The translations under genes and the position numbers were made by a program. A DNA stretch of 20,162 bases from Clostridia bacterium (lineage in GTDB: Bacteria > Bacillota > Clostridia > CAKSNL01 > HGM11501): positions 1 to 20,162 of the forward strand of contig JAFPCL010000234.1 in assembly GCA_017390225.1 (NCBI GenBank), read 5' to 3'. Below, piece after piece: positions 6,765 through 14,971 of the stretch (positions are counted from its first letter, which is position 1; each line of letters opens with the position of its first letter). The notes beneath the pieces were generated by a model. That model was not told where the DNA came from and did not search any database. It was given only the letters and a program-made list of their open reading frames with translations.

Positions 6765-7979
6765 ATGAACGAACCTTTAACCATGACCGTTTCCGAGCTC
6801 AACCATGGCATTAAAAAACTGCTGGACAGCCGAAGCGGTTTGCAAAACATTTTTATCCGAGGGGAAATTTCCAATTTCAAGCGCAATATTTCAGGGCATC
6901 TGTATCTGTCTTTGAAAGATGAAGAAAGTGTTTTAAAAGCTTGTATGTTTAAATCGCAAGCTACAGGGCTCACCTTTGCCCCCAAAGACGGCGACTGCGT
7001 CATTGCACGGGGGCGGATTTCCGTTTATGTGCCCGGCGGTGCTTACCAGATGTATATCGAAGATATGCGCCCCGAAGGCATCGGTGATTTGCATCAGCGA
7101 TTTTTGATGCTGAAAAATCAATTGGAAAAAGAAGGTCTGTTTGAAGAAAGCCGCAAGCGTCCCCTTCCTGCTTTCCCCAAAAAAATCGGTGTTGTCACCA
7201 GCGATACCGGCGCTGTAATCCGCGACATTATCAATGTTGCCGGCCGTCGCCATCCGATGACGGAAATTATCCTTTACCCTTCCAAAGTGCAGGGCGAGGA
7301 TGCCGCCGCACAAATCGTTTCGGGTATTCGATATTTCAACACCCGATCCGATATTGATGTGTTGATTGTCGGCAGAGGCGGCGGATCGATTGAAGACCTT
7401 TGGCCTTTCAACGAAGAAACCGTTGCCCGTGCCGTATTTGCATCAACCATTCCTGTTATATCTGCTGTTGGGCATGAAACAGATACCACAATCTGCGATC
7501 TTGTTGCCGACCGCCGTGCCGCAACGCCGTCGCAGGCGGCAGAGTTTGCCGTTCCCGACGACAACGAACTTCGCATCCGTATTCGTGAGCTGAGAAATCG
7601 TCTTGATAAAGGACTGCTCAGCAAAACCGATTTGTATGCCCAGCGTCTTCTTCGCTTGTCCACCTCCCCCGCCTTGGTGCACTTTGAAAGGATTCCCGAG
7701 GATTTGGCACAAAAGCTCGACGACAGATGCACACGGCTTGGCAACAGCATGCAAGAGATTCTTTCTAAAAAAACAGCCGTATTAAAAGAAGCCGATGCTT
7801 CATTGCGTGCCCTTTCTCCCCTTGCGGTTCTCTCCCGCGGTTATGCCGTTGTCCTTCATAATGATGGCACGCCTGTCCGTTCCATCCATGAGGTAACGCC
7901 GGGCAATGTGCTTCAAGTGCAACTGCAAGACGGCACGGCAAGTGCCTGCGTCATCAGCACCAATCAATCCGACACCTAA
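6765..7979 (+). CDS. xseA: Exodeoxyribonuclease VII large subunit
   Basis: XseA forms exonuclease VII with several XseB copies and degrades single-stranded DNA to oligonucleotides. The start at 6765 gives 404 aa beginning MNEPLTMTVSELN, the normal N-terminus for the family, one base after the nusB stop. An in-frame ATG at 6738 would overlap nusB by 26 bp and is less likely. An OB-fold domain (about 10-110, with FIRGEISNFKRNISGHLYLSLKD) precedes the catalytic region. That region holds the family motifs TSDTGAVIRDI, RGGGSIEDLWPFNEE and GHETDTTICDLVADRRAATPSQAAE. A coiled-coil-rich C-terminal part follows and ends in the usual SPLAVLSRGYAVV segment, so the protein appears complete. Confidence 0.95.
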   Translation: MNEPLTMTVSELNHGIKKLLDSRSGLQNIFIRGEISNFKRNISGHLYLSLKDEESVLKACMFKSQATGLTFAPKDGDCVIARGRISVYVPGGAYQMYIEDMRPEGIGDLHQRFLMLKNQLEKEGLFEESRKRPLPAFPKKIGVVTSDTGAVIRDIINVAGRRHPMTEIILYPSKVQGEDAAAQIVSGIRYFNTRSDIDVLIVGRGGGSIEDLWPFNEETVARAVFASTIPVISAVGHETDTTICDLVADRRAATPSQAAEFAVPDDNELRIRIRELRNRLDKGLLSKTDLYAQRLLRLSTSPALVHFERIPEDLAQKLDDRCTRLGNSMQEILSKKTAVLKEADASLRALSPLAVLSRGYAVVLHNDGTPVRSIHEVTPGNVLQVQLQDGTASACVISTNQSDT

Positions 7980-7993
7980 AAGGAGATGTTCAA

Positions 7994-8215
7994 ATGGATT
8001 TTGAAACAAAAATGAAAGAACTGGAAGAAATTATCCGAAAGCTGGAAAGCGGACAAGCCGGTCTTGCCGAATCCATGGAATTATATGAAAAAGGCGTTCG
8101 CCTTTCCGCCGAATGTTCCGCTCTTTTGGAGCAGGCACGGCAAAAAATCGTGAAGCTTGTGGAAGATAACGGACAAAAAGCCGAGCTTCCTTTTAGCCCG
8201 AACCCTGAATCATAA
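7994..8215 (+). CDS. xseB: Exodeoxyribonuclease VII small subunit
   Basis: The 73-aa helical protein begins MDFETKMKELEEIIRKLESG and contains LAESMELYEKGVRLS, both hallmark segments of XseB. Several copies wrap around XseA to form exonuclease VII. Its start is 14 bp after the xseA stop, with AAGGAG upstream of the ATG, so the two subunits are co-expressed. Length is normal. Confidence 0.95.
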   Translation: MDFETKMKELEEIIRKLESGQAGLAESMELYEKGVRLSAECSALLEQARQKIVKLVEDNGQKAELPFSPNPES

Positions 8216-8226
8216 GGAGAAAAATC

Positions 8227-9096
8227 ATGAATTTTAAAGAAGAACTTCAAAATAAACAAGCCGCCGTGAACGCCATGATGGAGCGGGCTCTCACGTTTAT
8301 CCCCGATGTCAACCGCGACGTCATATTTGAAGCCATGCGCTACAGTGCCATCGATGCCGGAAAGAGAATCCGTCCCGTGCTTGCCATGGCGGCGGCAGAG
8401 GCACTTTCCGGTGATGGAGAAAAAGCCCTTCCCTTCGGCTGTTCCTTGGAAATGATTCATTGCTATTCCCTGATTCACGATGATCTGCCTGCCATGGATA
8501 ACGATGATTTGCGCCGCGGAAAGCCCACCAATCATAAAGTATACGGAGAAGGCATGGCAGTCCTTGCCGGCGATGCGCTGCTGACGCATGCATTTTCCTG
8601 GTTGTTTTCTCAGCCCGCACCTCCGGAGCAGTTGGTGGCTATCGGAAAAATCCTTTCCGACGCCGCCGGTGTCGATGGTATGTTGGGTGGTCAGGTCATC
8701 GATATTGCCTTTGAAGGTAAGCCAGTCGAAGAAGCTACCCTCTATGATTTGCATCGCCGCAAAACCGGTGCACTCCTTCTTGCCGCCGTGCAAATCGGCG
8801 CCGTGGTTGCCGGAAAGCCCGATGCCCTCAATATCTACGGAAAAAATATTGGTCTTGCCTTCCAGGTGCAGGATGATATTTTGGACGTTATCGGCGACGA
8901 AGCACTGCTTGGCAAGCCGATTGGCAGTGATGCAAAAAATCAAAAAACAACCTTTGTCACACTCTACGGTCTGGACGGAGCGAAAGAGCTTCTTCATTCC
9001 ATCACGGAAAAAGCAGTGGACTCTTTATCTCCCTTCGGCGAAAAAGCCGCATTTTTGCGTGAGCTTGCTTTGTATTTAGAAAATCGCGTGTTATAA
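8227..9096 (+). CDS. ispA: Short-chain polyprenyl diphosphate synthase (farnesyl diphosphate synthase type)
   Basis: The 289-aa enzyme condenses isopentenyl diphosphate with allylic diphosphates, giving C15 (possibly C10 or C20) precursors for undecaprenyl lipids and quinones. The first aspartate-rich motif, DDLPAMDND, spans 85-93 and carries the two-residue insertion typical of bacterial FPP synthases. The second motif, DDILD, is at 216-220. GKRIRP (45-50) and the later GSDAKNQKTTFVTLYG segment bind diphosphate. All catalytic residues expected are present. The start follows AAGGAG by a normal spacing and is 11 bp after xseB. This xseB-ispA pairing is common in Firmicutes; the dxs gene that often follows is absent here. 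Exact product length is inferred from the type-II bacterial motif. Confidence 0.93.
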   Translation: MNFKEELQNKQAAVNAMMERALTFIPDVNRDVIFEAMRYSAIDAGKRIRPVLAMAAAEALSGDGEKALPFGCSLEMIHCYSLIHDDLPAMDNDDLRRGKPTNHKVYGEGMAVLAGDALLTHAFSWLFSQPAPPEQLVAIGKILSDAAGVDGMLGGQVIDIAFEGKPVEEATLYDLHRRKTGALLLAAVQIGAVVAGKPDALNIYGKNIGLAFQVQDDILDVIGDEALLGKPIGSDAKNQKTTFVTLYGLDGAKELLHSITEKAVDSLSPFGEKAAFLRELALYLENRVL

Positions 9097-9110
9097 AGGA
9101 GTAAATGATT

Positions 9111-9626
9111 ATGACTGAATTTTTAAGTGATCTTGTATCTGCCGTGATTGGCATGTCCTTGTTTGAAAAATATTTCATCACATTTTTGATTTCCATGCTT
9201 CCCATTATTGAACTGCGTGGTGCCATTCCCTTTGCCGCCGCATTGGGGCTGAATCTCCCCCTTTCTTTTTTAATCTGTGTCATTGGCAATTGTATCCCCG
9301 TTCCGTTTATCGTCCTTTTCGGTCGAACGATTGTCAACAAATTAAAGCAAACACGTGTTTTGGGCTGGTTTGGCAGAATGATGGAAAAAAAGGTCAGCAC
9401 CAATAAAGAAAAGGTGTTGAAATATCAGAAGCTGGGGCTCATGCTTTTTGTCGGTATTCCCCTTCCCGGCACCGGCGCATGGACAGGCTCTGTCATTGCA
9501 TCATTTTTGGATCTTAAAGTTAAAAATGCATTTCTCCCCACGTTTCTCGGTGTTGTCTTAGCAGGCATCATCATGCTCACGCTTTCCTTCTTCGGCATCC
9601 AGCTTTGGGAATCTATCCCTGCTTAA
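9111..9626 (+). CDS. Small-multidrug-export family membrane protein (PF06695 type)
   Basis: This 171-aa polytopic membrane protein shows the features of the Sm_multidrug_ex/COG2426 family: LPIIELRGAIPFAAALGLNL near residues 30-50, then GNCIPVPFIVLF, and later GIPLPGTGAWTGSVIASFL. The paired ELRGAIP and PLPGTGAWTG segments look like re-entrant loops. The name implies drug efflux, but the substrate of this family is not established. The ATG at 9111 is preferred to the in-frame ATG at 9105 because AAAGGAG at 9095-9101 gives a nine-base spacing to 9111 and only three to 9105. It is the last gene of the nusB-ispA run, before a hairpin at 9637-9691. Confidence 0.85.
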   Translation: MTEFLSDLVSAVIGMSLFEKYFITFLISMLPIIELRGAIPFAAALGLNLPLSFLICVIGNCIPVPFIVLFGRTIVNKLKQTRVLGWFGRMMEKKVSTNKEKVLKYQKLGLMLFVGIPLPGTGAWTGSVIASFLDLKVKNAFLPTFLGVVLAGIIMLTLSFFGIQLWESIPA

Positions 9627-9636
9627 ATCTATAAAC

Positions 9637-9691
9637 ACGCTCCTTTGTTTTTTCGCATATACTGTAGCAAACTGCAAAAAGGAGCGTTTTT
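9637..9691 (+). terminator. Hairpin: terminator and possible RBS-masking structure
   Basis: ACGCTCCTTT (9637-9646) pairs perfectly with AAAGGAGCGT (9678-9687) around a 31-base loop, and TTTTT follows directly. The 3' arm contains AAAGGAG, which is the ribosome binding site of the gene starting at 9692. The structure can therefore act as a weak terminator for the upstream operon or hide the ribosome binding site in read-through transcripts. The long loop makes termination efficiency uncertain. Confidence 0.6.
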
Positions 9692-9952
9692 ATGTTGGAA
9701 TTACTCATTGCGGTATTGTTTTCCGCATCTCTTTTAATATTGGGCTTTATCTTTCTCGGAATATCTTTTTCCCACAAAGTTCCCGTGGATCTTGTGATTA
9801 ACACCCTGTCAGATATTCAAACCCCCGAAATCATCAGCACACTTGATTTGCGATGTTTCGGCGCTGTCATTGCCGTTGTAAAGCAATCCGACGAGAAAAC
9901 GATAAAACAGCTGGAGAAAATGTATAAAATTGATAAAATAATTTATATATAA
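9692..9952 (+). CDS. Small membrane-anchored protein, 86 aa, function unknown
   Basis: The protein has one N-terminal hydrophobic helix (about 3-27, LLIAVLFSASLLILGFIFLG) followed by a soluble domain of about 60 residues. That domain has an alternating pattern (IISTLDLRCFGAVIAVV, then a charged helix and KIDKIIYI) resembling a small alpha/beta or ACT-like fold. I do not recognise the family. AAAGGAG seven bases before the ATG supports the start, but the site lies in the arm of a hairpin. It ends eight bases before the helicase gene, so the two are probably co-transcribed. Confidence 0.65.
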   Translation: MLELLIAVLFSASLLILGFIFLGISFSHKVPVDLVINTLSDIQTPEIISTLDLRCFGAVIAVVKQSDEKTIKQLEKMYKIDKIIYI

Positions 9953-9960
9953 GAGGTCAT

Positions 9961-12213
9961 ATGGAAAAAATCGAAGGACTTTTACTTGAAATTACATTTA
10001 TGAATGAATCCAACGGTTTTACCGTCGGTACCCTTTCATATGAAGGCGATGAATTGACGGTTGTCGGCTGTATGCCCGGTGTTTTGGTTGGTGAAACATT
10101 ATTGCTAACCGGAAATTTCACCGAACACCCCGACTACGGCGAGCAGTTTAAAGTTTCTTCCTTTGAAATCAGTGCCCCCCAAGAAGAGGGGGCTATTTTG
10201 CTTTTCCTTTCTTCCGGTGTGATCCATGGTGTCGGTGAAGCCATGGCACGGCGTATCGTCAAGCATTTCGGAAAAGACACTTTGCACGTCATTGAGCACC
10301 AAAAAGAACGGCTCACGGAAATCTCAGGCATCGGAAGCGCCAAAGCACAGCAAATCCACGAATCATTTTTAGAAAACATGGAGCTTCGTTCCGTGATGAT
10401 GTTTTTCCGTGCCCATGGAATCACAACGGAAATGGCAATGAAAGTCTATCATCAATTAGGAAGCGACTGCGTAGCAAAAGCAAAGCAAAACCCCTATGTG
10501 CTATTTGAAAATGTCAGCGGTTTTTCTTTTCCTGCCGCGGACAAGCTTGCTTTCGCCATGAATTTCCCGAGAAATTTTCCGCCGCGAATCGCCGGCGGCA
10601 TCGTCCACGTTCTTCTCTCTGCCGCCATGAAGGAAGGGCATACCTGTCTTCCGAAAAGCCGCCTCATTGCAGAATCCATGTATATTCTCGGCGTTGAAGA
10701 AGACGAAGTCATCAATGCCCTCACATCTCTATCCGTTTCGGGAAAAATTATAAATTGCAACACGGCAGACGACAGCTTCTGTTTTCTTTATTCATTCTAT
10801 GATGCCGAAGAAACAACCGCAAGGCATTTAAAAGCCTTGGCAGCCGAAAAATCCAAGCCCGTTAAAGCTTTGGATACATATATTTTAGAAGCAGAGGATG
10901 AAATCAACATTCGTCTTTCCGAAGAGCAAAAAGAAGCTGTACACAGTGCCGCCGTCCATAATGTTCTGGTCATCACAGGCGGCCCCGGCACAGGAAAAAC
11001 CACCATCATCCGAACGATTTTATCCGTGTTCAAAAAAATGGAGCTTCGGGTCGCCTTAGCCGCCCCCACCGGGCGTGCCGCCAAAAAAATGAGCGACGTA
11101 ACAGGGCATGAAGCCAAAACCATCCACCGCCTTTTGGAGCTTGCCTATTCCATCGGGGATGAAGAGCAATTTTTCATGCGCGATGAATCCTACCCTTTGG
11201 AGATTGATGCTTTGATTATCGACGAGATGAGTATGGTCGATATTTCACTCATGAGCCATATGCTCCGAGCATTGCCCCCGGGATGCCGTTTAATTCTGGT
11301 CGGAGATGCCGATCAGCTTCCCTCGGTAGGGCCCGGAACGGTTTTGAAAGATATTTTAGCCGCAGACACGATTCCTTCTATCCGACTTCACGTTATTTTC
11401 CGCCAAGCCGCCATGAGCATGATTGTTCAAAATGCGCATAAAATCAACCATGGTAAAATTCCTCTTTGCAACGAAGAGGGAACAGATTTCTTCTTTTTAG
11501 AAAGAACCACCTCCGAAAGCATCACGGACACGATTTTAGATCTTGTAACCAATCGTTTGCCCAAAGCCTACGGATTCGTTCCCGGAACAGATATCCAAAT
11601 TTTAACGCCTGTAAAAAAGACTTCCCTTGGGGTTAATTCTTTATGCTCTTTGTTGCAAAGTCAACTGAATCCCAAAACAAAAACCACCGCAGAAATGAAA
11701 TACGGAAGCACCATTTTCCGCACCGGTGACCGTGTTATGCAAATCAAAAATGATTATGAAATTTCCTGGTCAAAGCCCAATGGTGAAGAAGGCATCGGTG
11801 TGTTCAACGGCGATATGGGCACATTGGAAGACATCGACGAAATTGCGCGCACCTTCCGCATTGTATTTGACGATGAGCGCATTGTCATCTACCCCTTCAG
11901 CAAGCTTGAAATGCTGACACTGGCTTATGCCATCACCGTGCACAAAAGCCAGGGCAGTGAATTTGATTGTCTTGTTATGCCTGTTTTTTCTTCACCGCCG
12001 AAATTGCAAACCCGTAACTTATTCTATACCGCCGTTACCCGTGCAAAAAAAATTGTTGTTCTGGTCGGCAGTCGTGCCGTCATGATGAAAATGGTGCAAA
12101 ACGATTTTGAAGCACTTCGCTACGGCACATTAAAAGATCAATTGATGAAAAACGGAGGTCATGTATGCCCAAGCCCGAACTTTTATCCCCTGCCGGAAGT
12201 TACGCTTCCTTAA
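9961..12213 (+). CDS. recD2: RecD2-type SF1 DNA helicase
   Basis: The 750-aa protein has the layout of RecD2 (YrrC), a 5'-3' superfamily-1B helicase found without RecBC and linked to DNA repair and replication-fork stability. An N-terminal OB-like region (1-75) precedes helix-hairpin-helix motifs (about 85-135, with SGIGSAKAQ). The motor domains follow: Walker A GGPGTGKTT (340-348), TGRAAKKM, Walker B DEMSMVD (421-427), GDADQLPSVGPG (448-459), a C-terminal SH3-like segment with GDRVMQIKNDYE, and motifs near the end reading TVHKSQGSEFD and YTAVTRAKK. All look intact. GAGGT is only about four bases from the ATG. The 3' end overlaps the next gene by 49 bp. Confidence 0.93.
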   Translation: MEKIEGLLLEITFMNESNGFTVGTLSYEGDELTVVGCMPGVLVGETLLLTGNFTEHPDYGEQFKVSSFEISAPQEEGAILLFLSSGVIHGVGEAMARRIVKHFGKDTLHVIEHQKERLTEISGIGSAKAQQIHESFLENMELRSVMMFFRAHGITTEMAMKVYHQLGSDCVAKAKQNPYVLFENVSGFSFPAADKLAFAMNFPRNFPPRIAGGIVHVLLSAAMKEGHTCLPKSRLIAESMYILGVEEDEVINALTSLSVSGKIINCNTADDSFCFLYSFYDAEETTARHLKALAAEKSKPVKALDTYILEAEDEINIRLSEEQKEAVHSAAVHNVLVITGGPGTGKTTIIRTILSVFKKMELRVALAAPTGRAAKKMSDVTGHEAKTIHRLLELAYSIGDEEQFFMRDESYPLEIDALIIDEMSMVDISLMSHMLRALPPGCRLILVGDADQLPSVGPGTVLKDILAADTIPSIRLHVIFRQAAMSMIVQNAHKINHGKIPLCNEEGTDFFFLERTTSESITDTILDLVTNRLPKAYGFVPGTDIQILTPVKKTSLGVNSLCSLLQSQLNPKTKTTAEMKYGSTIFRTGDRVMQIKNDYEISWSKPNGEEGIGVFNGDMGTLEDIDEIARTFRIVFDDERIVIYPFSKLEMLTLAYAITVHKSQGSEFDCLVMPVFSSPPKLQTRNLFYTAVTRAKKIVVLVGSRAVMMKMVQNDFEALRYGTLKDQLMKNGGHVCPSPNFYPLPEVTLP

Positions 12214-14174
12214 AAGCCGCTGTCAACGCCGGTGCAGATGCCGTATATCTTGGTGCTTCCGCCTTCGGTGCTCGTGCCGGTGCGGTTAACTTCTCCAATG
12301 AAGAAATGAAACAAGCACTTTCGTATTGCCATATGCATAGCACAAAAGCATATCTCACGCTCAACACCTTGATTGGTGATACGCAGATGCACGATGTGCT
12401 GGTGCTGGCAGACCAAATGGCACAGATGGGCATGGATGCTTTTATCGTTCAGGATATCGGACTTTTCTCTCTTCTTCAGAAAAACTTCCCCGAAATCCCC
12501 CTCCATGTCAGCACCCAAGCCTTTATCCACAACACACAAAGTGCTCGTTTTTTCATGCAAAAAGGCGCAAGCCGTATTGTGCTTGCCCGTGAATGTTCCC
12601 TTTCGGATATCCGCTCGATTTATGAAGCCACCGGCGCAGAAATCGAAGCCTTTGTTCATGGCGCACTTTGCATCAGCCGTAGCGGACAATGCCTGATGAG
12701 CAGTTTTATTGGGGGTGACAGCGGCAACCGTGGCCGTTGCCGTCAACCCTGCCGAAAAATCTACAACGGAAAATATCTTTTAAGTCCGCGGGATTTATGT
12801 TTGATTTCGCATTTGGATGAGATGAAAAAAGCCGGTGTTGCCTCATTTAAAATCGAAGGACGCATGAAAGGTCCTTCCTATGTCGGGCTTGTCACCGCCA
12901 TGTATCGCAAAGCGATTGACGGAGAACCTGTGACGGAAGAAATGCTGGATAACCTGCATGGCATCTTCTGCCGTGGCGATGGATTTACCGAAGGCTATTA
13001 TTCCGAAAAAACGGCCGCCTATATTGTGCCCGGCAACATTTCAGGGGAAAACATTTATCAAAAGCAATCCGAGCACGCACGAAAAGCCGCAGAAAAAATC
13101 TTGTCTGTTGAAAAGAAAATCCCCCTCGAATTACTATTTAAAACAAGCAAAACTGAAGCAAGCTTAACCGTAAAAAAAGATGATGTAACAGAAACCGTCC
13201 AAGTGCCGCTTTCCTCCGATATATCCCCCATTTCGGAAGAGCGACTGACGCAGCAGCTTCAAAAGCTTGGCGCTACACCCTTTTATGCCCAAAGCACAAC
13301 CATTCTGCTGGATAGCCCTTGCACCCTTGCGATTTCTTCCATTAATCAAATGCGAAGAGATGCCTGCCTTGGAATCGAAAATCAATTACAATCCCAAGAA
13401 TCCTGTCCTTCAAAAGAAATCACCTTGCCCCATATCGTCACAAAAAAGCCAATTGCGCCGATGATTCTATCCTGTATCACGCGCACAGCGGCGCAGGAAA
13501 AGGCACTGCGATCGATGGGTGCAAATGTATACTGCAATCATGCAGAAGAAGGCTGTGTATATTTATCTCCCGGCTATGTTCCGGTAAACAAAGAAAGCCA
13601 CATCAAAGCGCAAATGCAAAAATGTGCGGCAGTTGTGGTCAACAATCACGGAACACTGCAGATGGCACGCGAGGCATCCGTTCCCTATATTGCAGGCTTT
13701 CGCATGAATATTTTTAATCGATATGCGATAGAATCTTTTTATGATGCCATCCGCATCACGGCATCCCCCGAGCTGACCTTGCGGCAAATCAAAGACATCG
13801 CCGCGTGTTTTCCCACAGAGGCTATTTTATATGGAAGAATCCCTCTGATGCTTTTAGGGGCTTGTCTTTCCCGCAATCAAAAAAGCATCTCTGCCTGTCC
13901 CGATGGACATGTTTTTAAAGACGAAACAGGAGCGGCATTTCCCCTATTCGGCAATTGTGCCCAAGACGGATGTGTTCTGTATAATTCCCGTCCCCTTTTC
14001 CTTGCGGATAAAAAAGAAGCATGGCAAAGCATCGGATTATCCGGCGGCGTTCTTCTCTTCACCGATGAATCGCCGGAGGAATGTGTCCGTATTTTTCGTA
14101 TGTACGAAGGCAGTGAAGAAGCTGTTTTGCCGCCATGTTTCACCCGTGGTCACGCCTTTCACGGGGTAAACTGA
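12165..14174 (+). CDS. Large U32-family protein (RlhA-like, putative RNA hydroxylase)
   Basis: The 669-aa protein begins PELLSPAGSYASLKAAVNAGADAVYLG, the standard U32 "peptidase" opening. The conserved VHGALCISRSGQC (164-176) and GNRGRCRQPCR (188-197) supply Cys169, Cys176, Cys192 and Cys196, candidates for the Fe-S cluster known in this family. U32 proteins are now linked to prephenate-dependent hydroxylation of RNA. The long form with a C-terminal extension resembles E. coli RlhA (about 650 aa), which modifies 23S rRNA, more than the shorter tRNA enzymes TrhP. Substrate assignment is inference. The start at 12165 is supported by GGAGG at 12154-12158, six bases upstream, all inside the end of the helicase gene. 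A collagenase activity, as older names suggest, is unlikely. Confidence 0.88.
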   Translation: MPKPELLSPAGSYASLKAAVNAGADAVYLGASAFGARAGAVNFSNEEMKQALSYCHMHSTKAYLTLNTLIGDTQMHDVLVLADQMAQMGMDAFIVQDIGLFSLLQKNFPEIPLHVSTQAFIHNTQSARFFMQKGASRIVLARECSLSDIRSIYEATGAEIEAFVHGALCISRSGQCLMSSFIGGDSGNRGRCRQPCRKIYNGKYLLSPRDLCLISHLDEMKKAGVASFKIEGRMKGPSYVGLVTAMYRKAIDGEPVTEEMLDNLHGIFCRGDGFTEGYYSEKTAAYIVPGNISGENIYQKQSEHARKAAEKILSVEKKIPLELLFKTSKTEASLTVKKDDVTETVQVPLSSDISPISEERLTQQLQKLGATPFYAQSTTILLDSPCTLAISSINQMRRDACLGIENQLQSQESCPSKEITLPHIVTKKPIAPMILSCITRTAAQEKALRSMGANVYCNHAEEGCVYLSPGYVPVNKESHIKAQMQKCAAVVVNNHGTLQMAREASVPYIAGFRMNIFNRYAIESFYDAIRITASPELTLRQIKDIAACFPTEAILYGRIPLMLLGACLSRNQKSISACPDGHVFKDETGAAFPLFGNCAQDGCVLYNSRPLFLADKKEAWQSIGLSGGVLLFTDESPEECVRIFRMYEGSEEAVLPPCFTRGHAFHGVN

Positions 14175-14215
14175 TAGGATGTCGCATAAAAGCAAATTCT
14201 TATCCACTTTTTTAC

Positions 14216-14244
14216 TTGCACTTTTCCATAAATTGTGATATAAT
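14216..14244 (+). promoter_or_regulatory. Predicted promoter of the oad operon, extended -10
   Basis: TTGCAC (14216-14221) and TATAAT (14239-14244) are separated by 17 bp, with TG one base before the -10. It lies in the only substantial gap before the OadG-like gene, giving a leader of about 30 bases. The -35 is embedded in TTTACTTGCA, as at the response-regulator promoter. Confidence 0.82.
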
Positions 14245-14282
14245 AACATAGATTGTATAAAATCAGAGAGGAGAAGATTTAT

Positions 14283-14582
14283 ATGACCGAACTTTCCCCG
14301 GGCATCGTTGCAGGATTAGGTATGTCCATTGTTTTTATCGGTTTGGTTTCTTTGGTTTTTATCGTTTGGCTCATGGGCATTATTGTCAAATGTTTTGTGC
14401 GAACCGAAGCACCGGTTCCGAAAAAAGAAATTCCAAAGCAAGCCCCTGCCCCTACGCCCGTCGTGCAAAATGCACCCATTGAAAATCGCGGTGCGCTCAT
14501 CGCCGCCATTTCTGCATGTCTTGCAGAAGAGCTTGGCACCGATGTATCCGGAATTTCCATTCAATCTTTTCGCAGAATTTAA
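14283..14582 (+). CDS. oadG: OadG-like gamma subunit of sodium-pump decarboxylase
   Basis: The 99-aa protein has one N-terminal membrane helix (about 8-37) followed by a charged, proline-rich linker (VPKKEIPKQAPAPTP). A short C-terminal helix resembles the family's IAAISACLAEEL segment. OadG/MmdD subunits hold the carboxyltransferase, biotin carrier and membrane pump together. I chose ATG 14283 because AGAGGAG lies nine bases upstream; the in-frame ATG at 14253 falls too near the -10. The gene is 14 bp before the biotin-carrier gene. Sequence conservation in this family is low, so the call relies on topology and on its neighbours. MmdD is the alternative name, but the accompanying carboxyltransferase points to oxaloacetate or pyruvate chemistry. 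Confidence 0.82.
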   Translation: MTELSPGIVAGLGMSIVFIGLVSLVFIVWLMGIIVKCFVRTEAPVPKKEIPKQAPAPTPVVQNAPIENRGALIAAISACLAEELGTDVSGISIQSFRRI

Positions 14583-14596
14583 AGGAGGTTTTTATT

Positions 14597-14953
14597 ATGA
14601 AAAAGTATAAAGTTGTTGTCAATGGTGTTGCCTACGAGGTCGATGTTGAGCTTCTGAGCGAATCCGAAGCTTCTGCTCCCGTGCAGGTTGCCGCACCCGT
14701 GCAAGCACCTGTAGCGCCCGTAGCACCTGCCGCCCCCGTTGCCGGTGGAGAAAATGTCAATGCTCCCATGCCCGGCACGATTTTAGACGTAAAGGTAGCT
14801 AACGGTCAGGCTGTAAAGAAGGGCGATGTCCTTGTGATTTTAGAAGCCATGAAGATGGAAAATGAAATTTTAGCCCCCTGTGACGGCACGGTTTCTTATG
14901 TCATTGCCAAAGGCTCCTCTGTTGAAACGGGCACACTACTCTCAACAATCTAA
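14597..14953 (+). CDS. Biotin carboxyl carrier protein of the decarboxylase
   Basis: The 118-aa protein has a short N-terminal domain (MKKYKVVVNGVAYEVDVE), an Ala/Pro/Val-rich flexible linker (about 27-50) and a biotinyl domain (about 53-118). The biotin-accepting Lys86 lies in EAMKM (83-87), with the NAPMPGTILDV and LAPCDGTV turns normal for the fold. It carries CO2 between the carboxyltransferase and the membrane subunit. In classical OadA this domain is fused to the C-terminus of the alpha subunit; here it is a separate gene, as in MmdC/GcdC systems. AAAGGAGG lies eight bases before the ATG at 14597; the longer frame from 14516 would overlap the preceding gene without a good ribosome binding site. 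Confidence 0.93.
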   Translation: MKKYKVVVNGVAYEVDVELLSESEASAPVQVAAPVQAPVAPVAPAAPVAGGENVNAPMPGTILDVKVANGQAVKKGDVLVILEAMKMENEILAPCDGTVSYVIAKGSSVETGTLLSTI

Positions 14954-14971
14954 CGGAAAGGACATTAAAAA

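Noticed and set aside
7990..8997. Long minus-strand open frame (335 codons) opposite xseB and ispA
   Set aside because: It is antisense to two clearly identified genes, has low-complexity serine runs and matches no family, so it is a codon-bias shadow.
12210..12746. Minus-strand open frame of 178 codons
   Set aside because: It lies fully opposite the conserved U32 domain and has no recognisable features.
14143..14165. CCCGTG/CACGGG inverted repeat at the end of the U32 gene
   Set aside because: Only six base pairs, inside the coding region and with no T-run, so it is not called a terminator.
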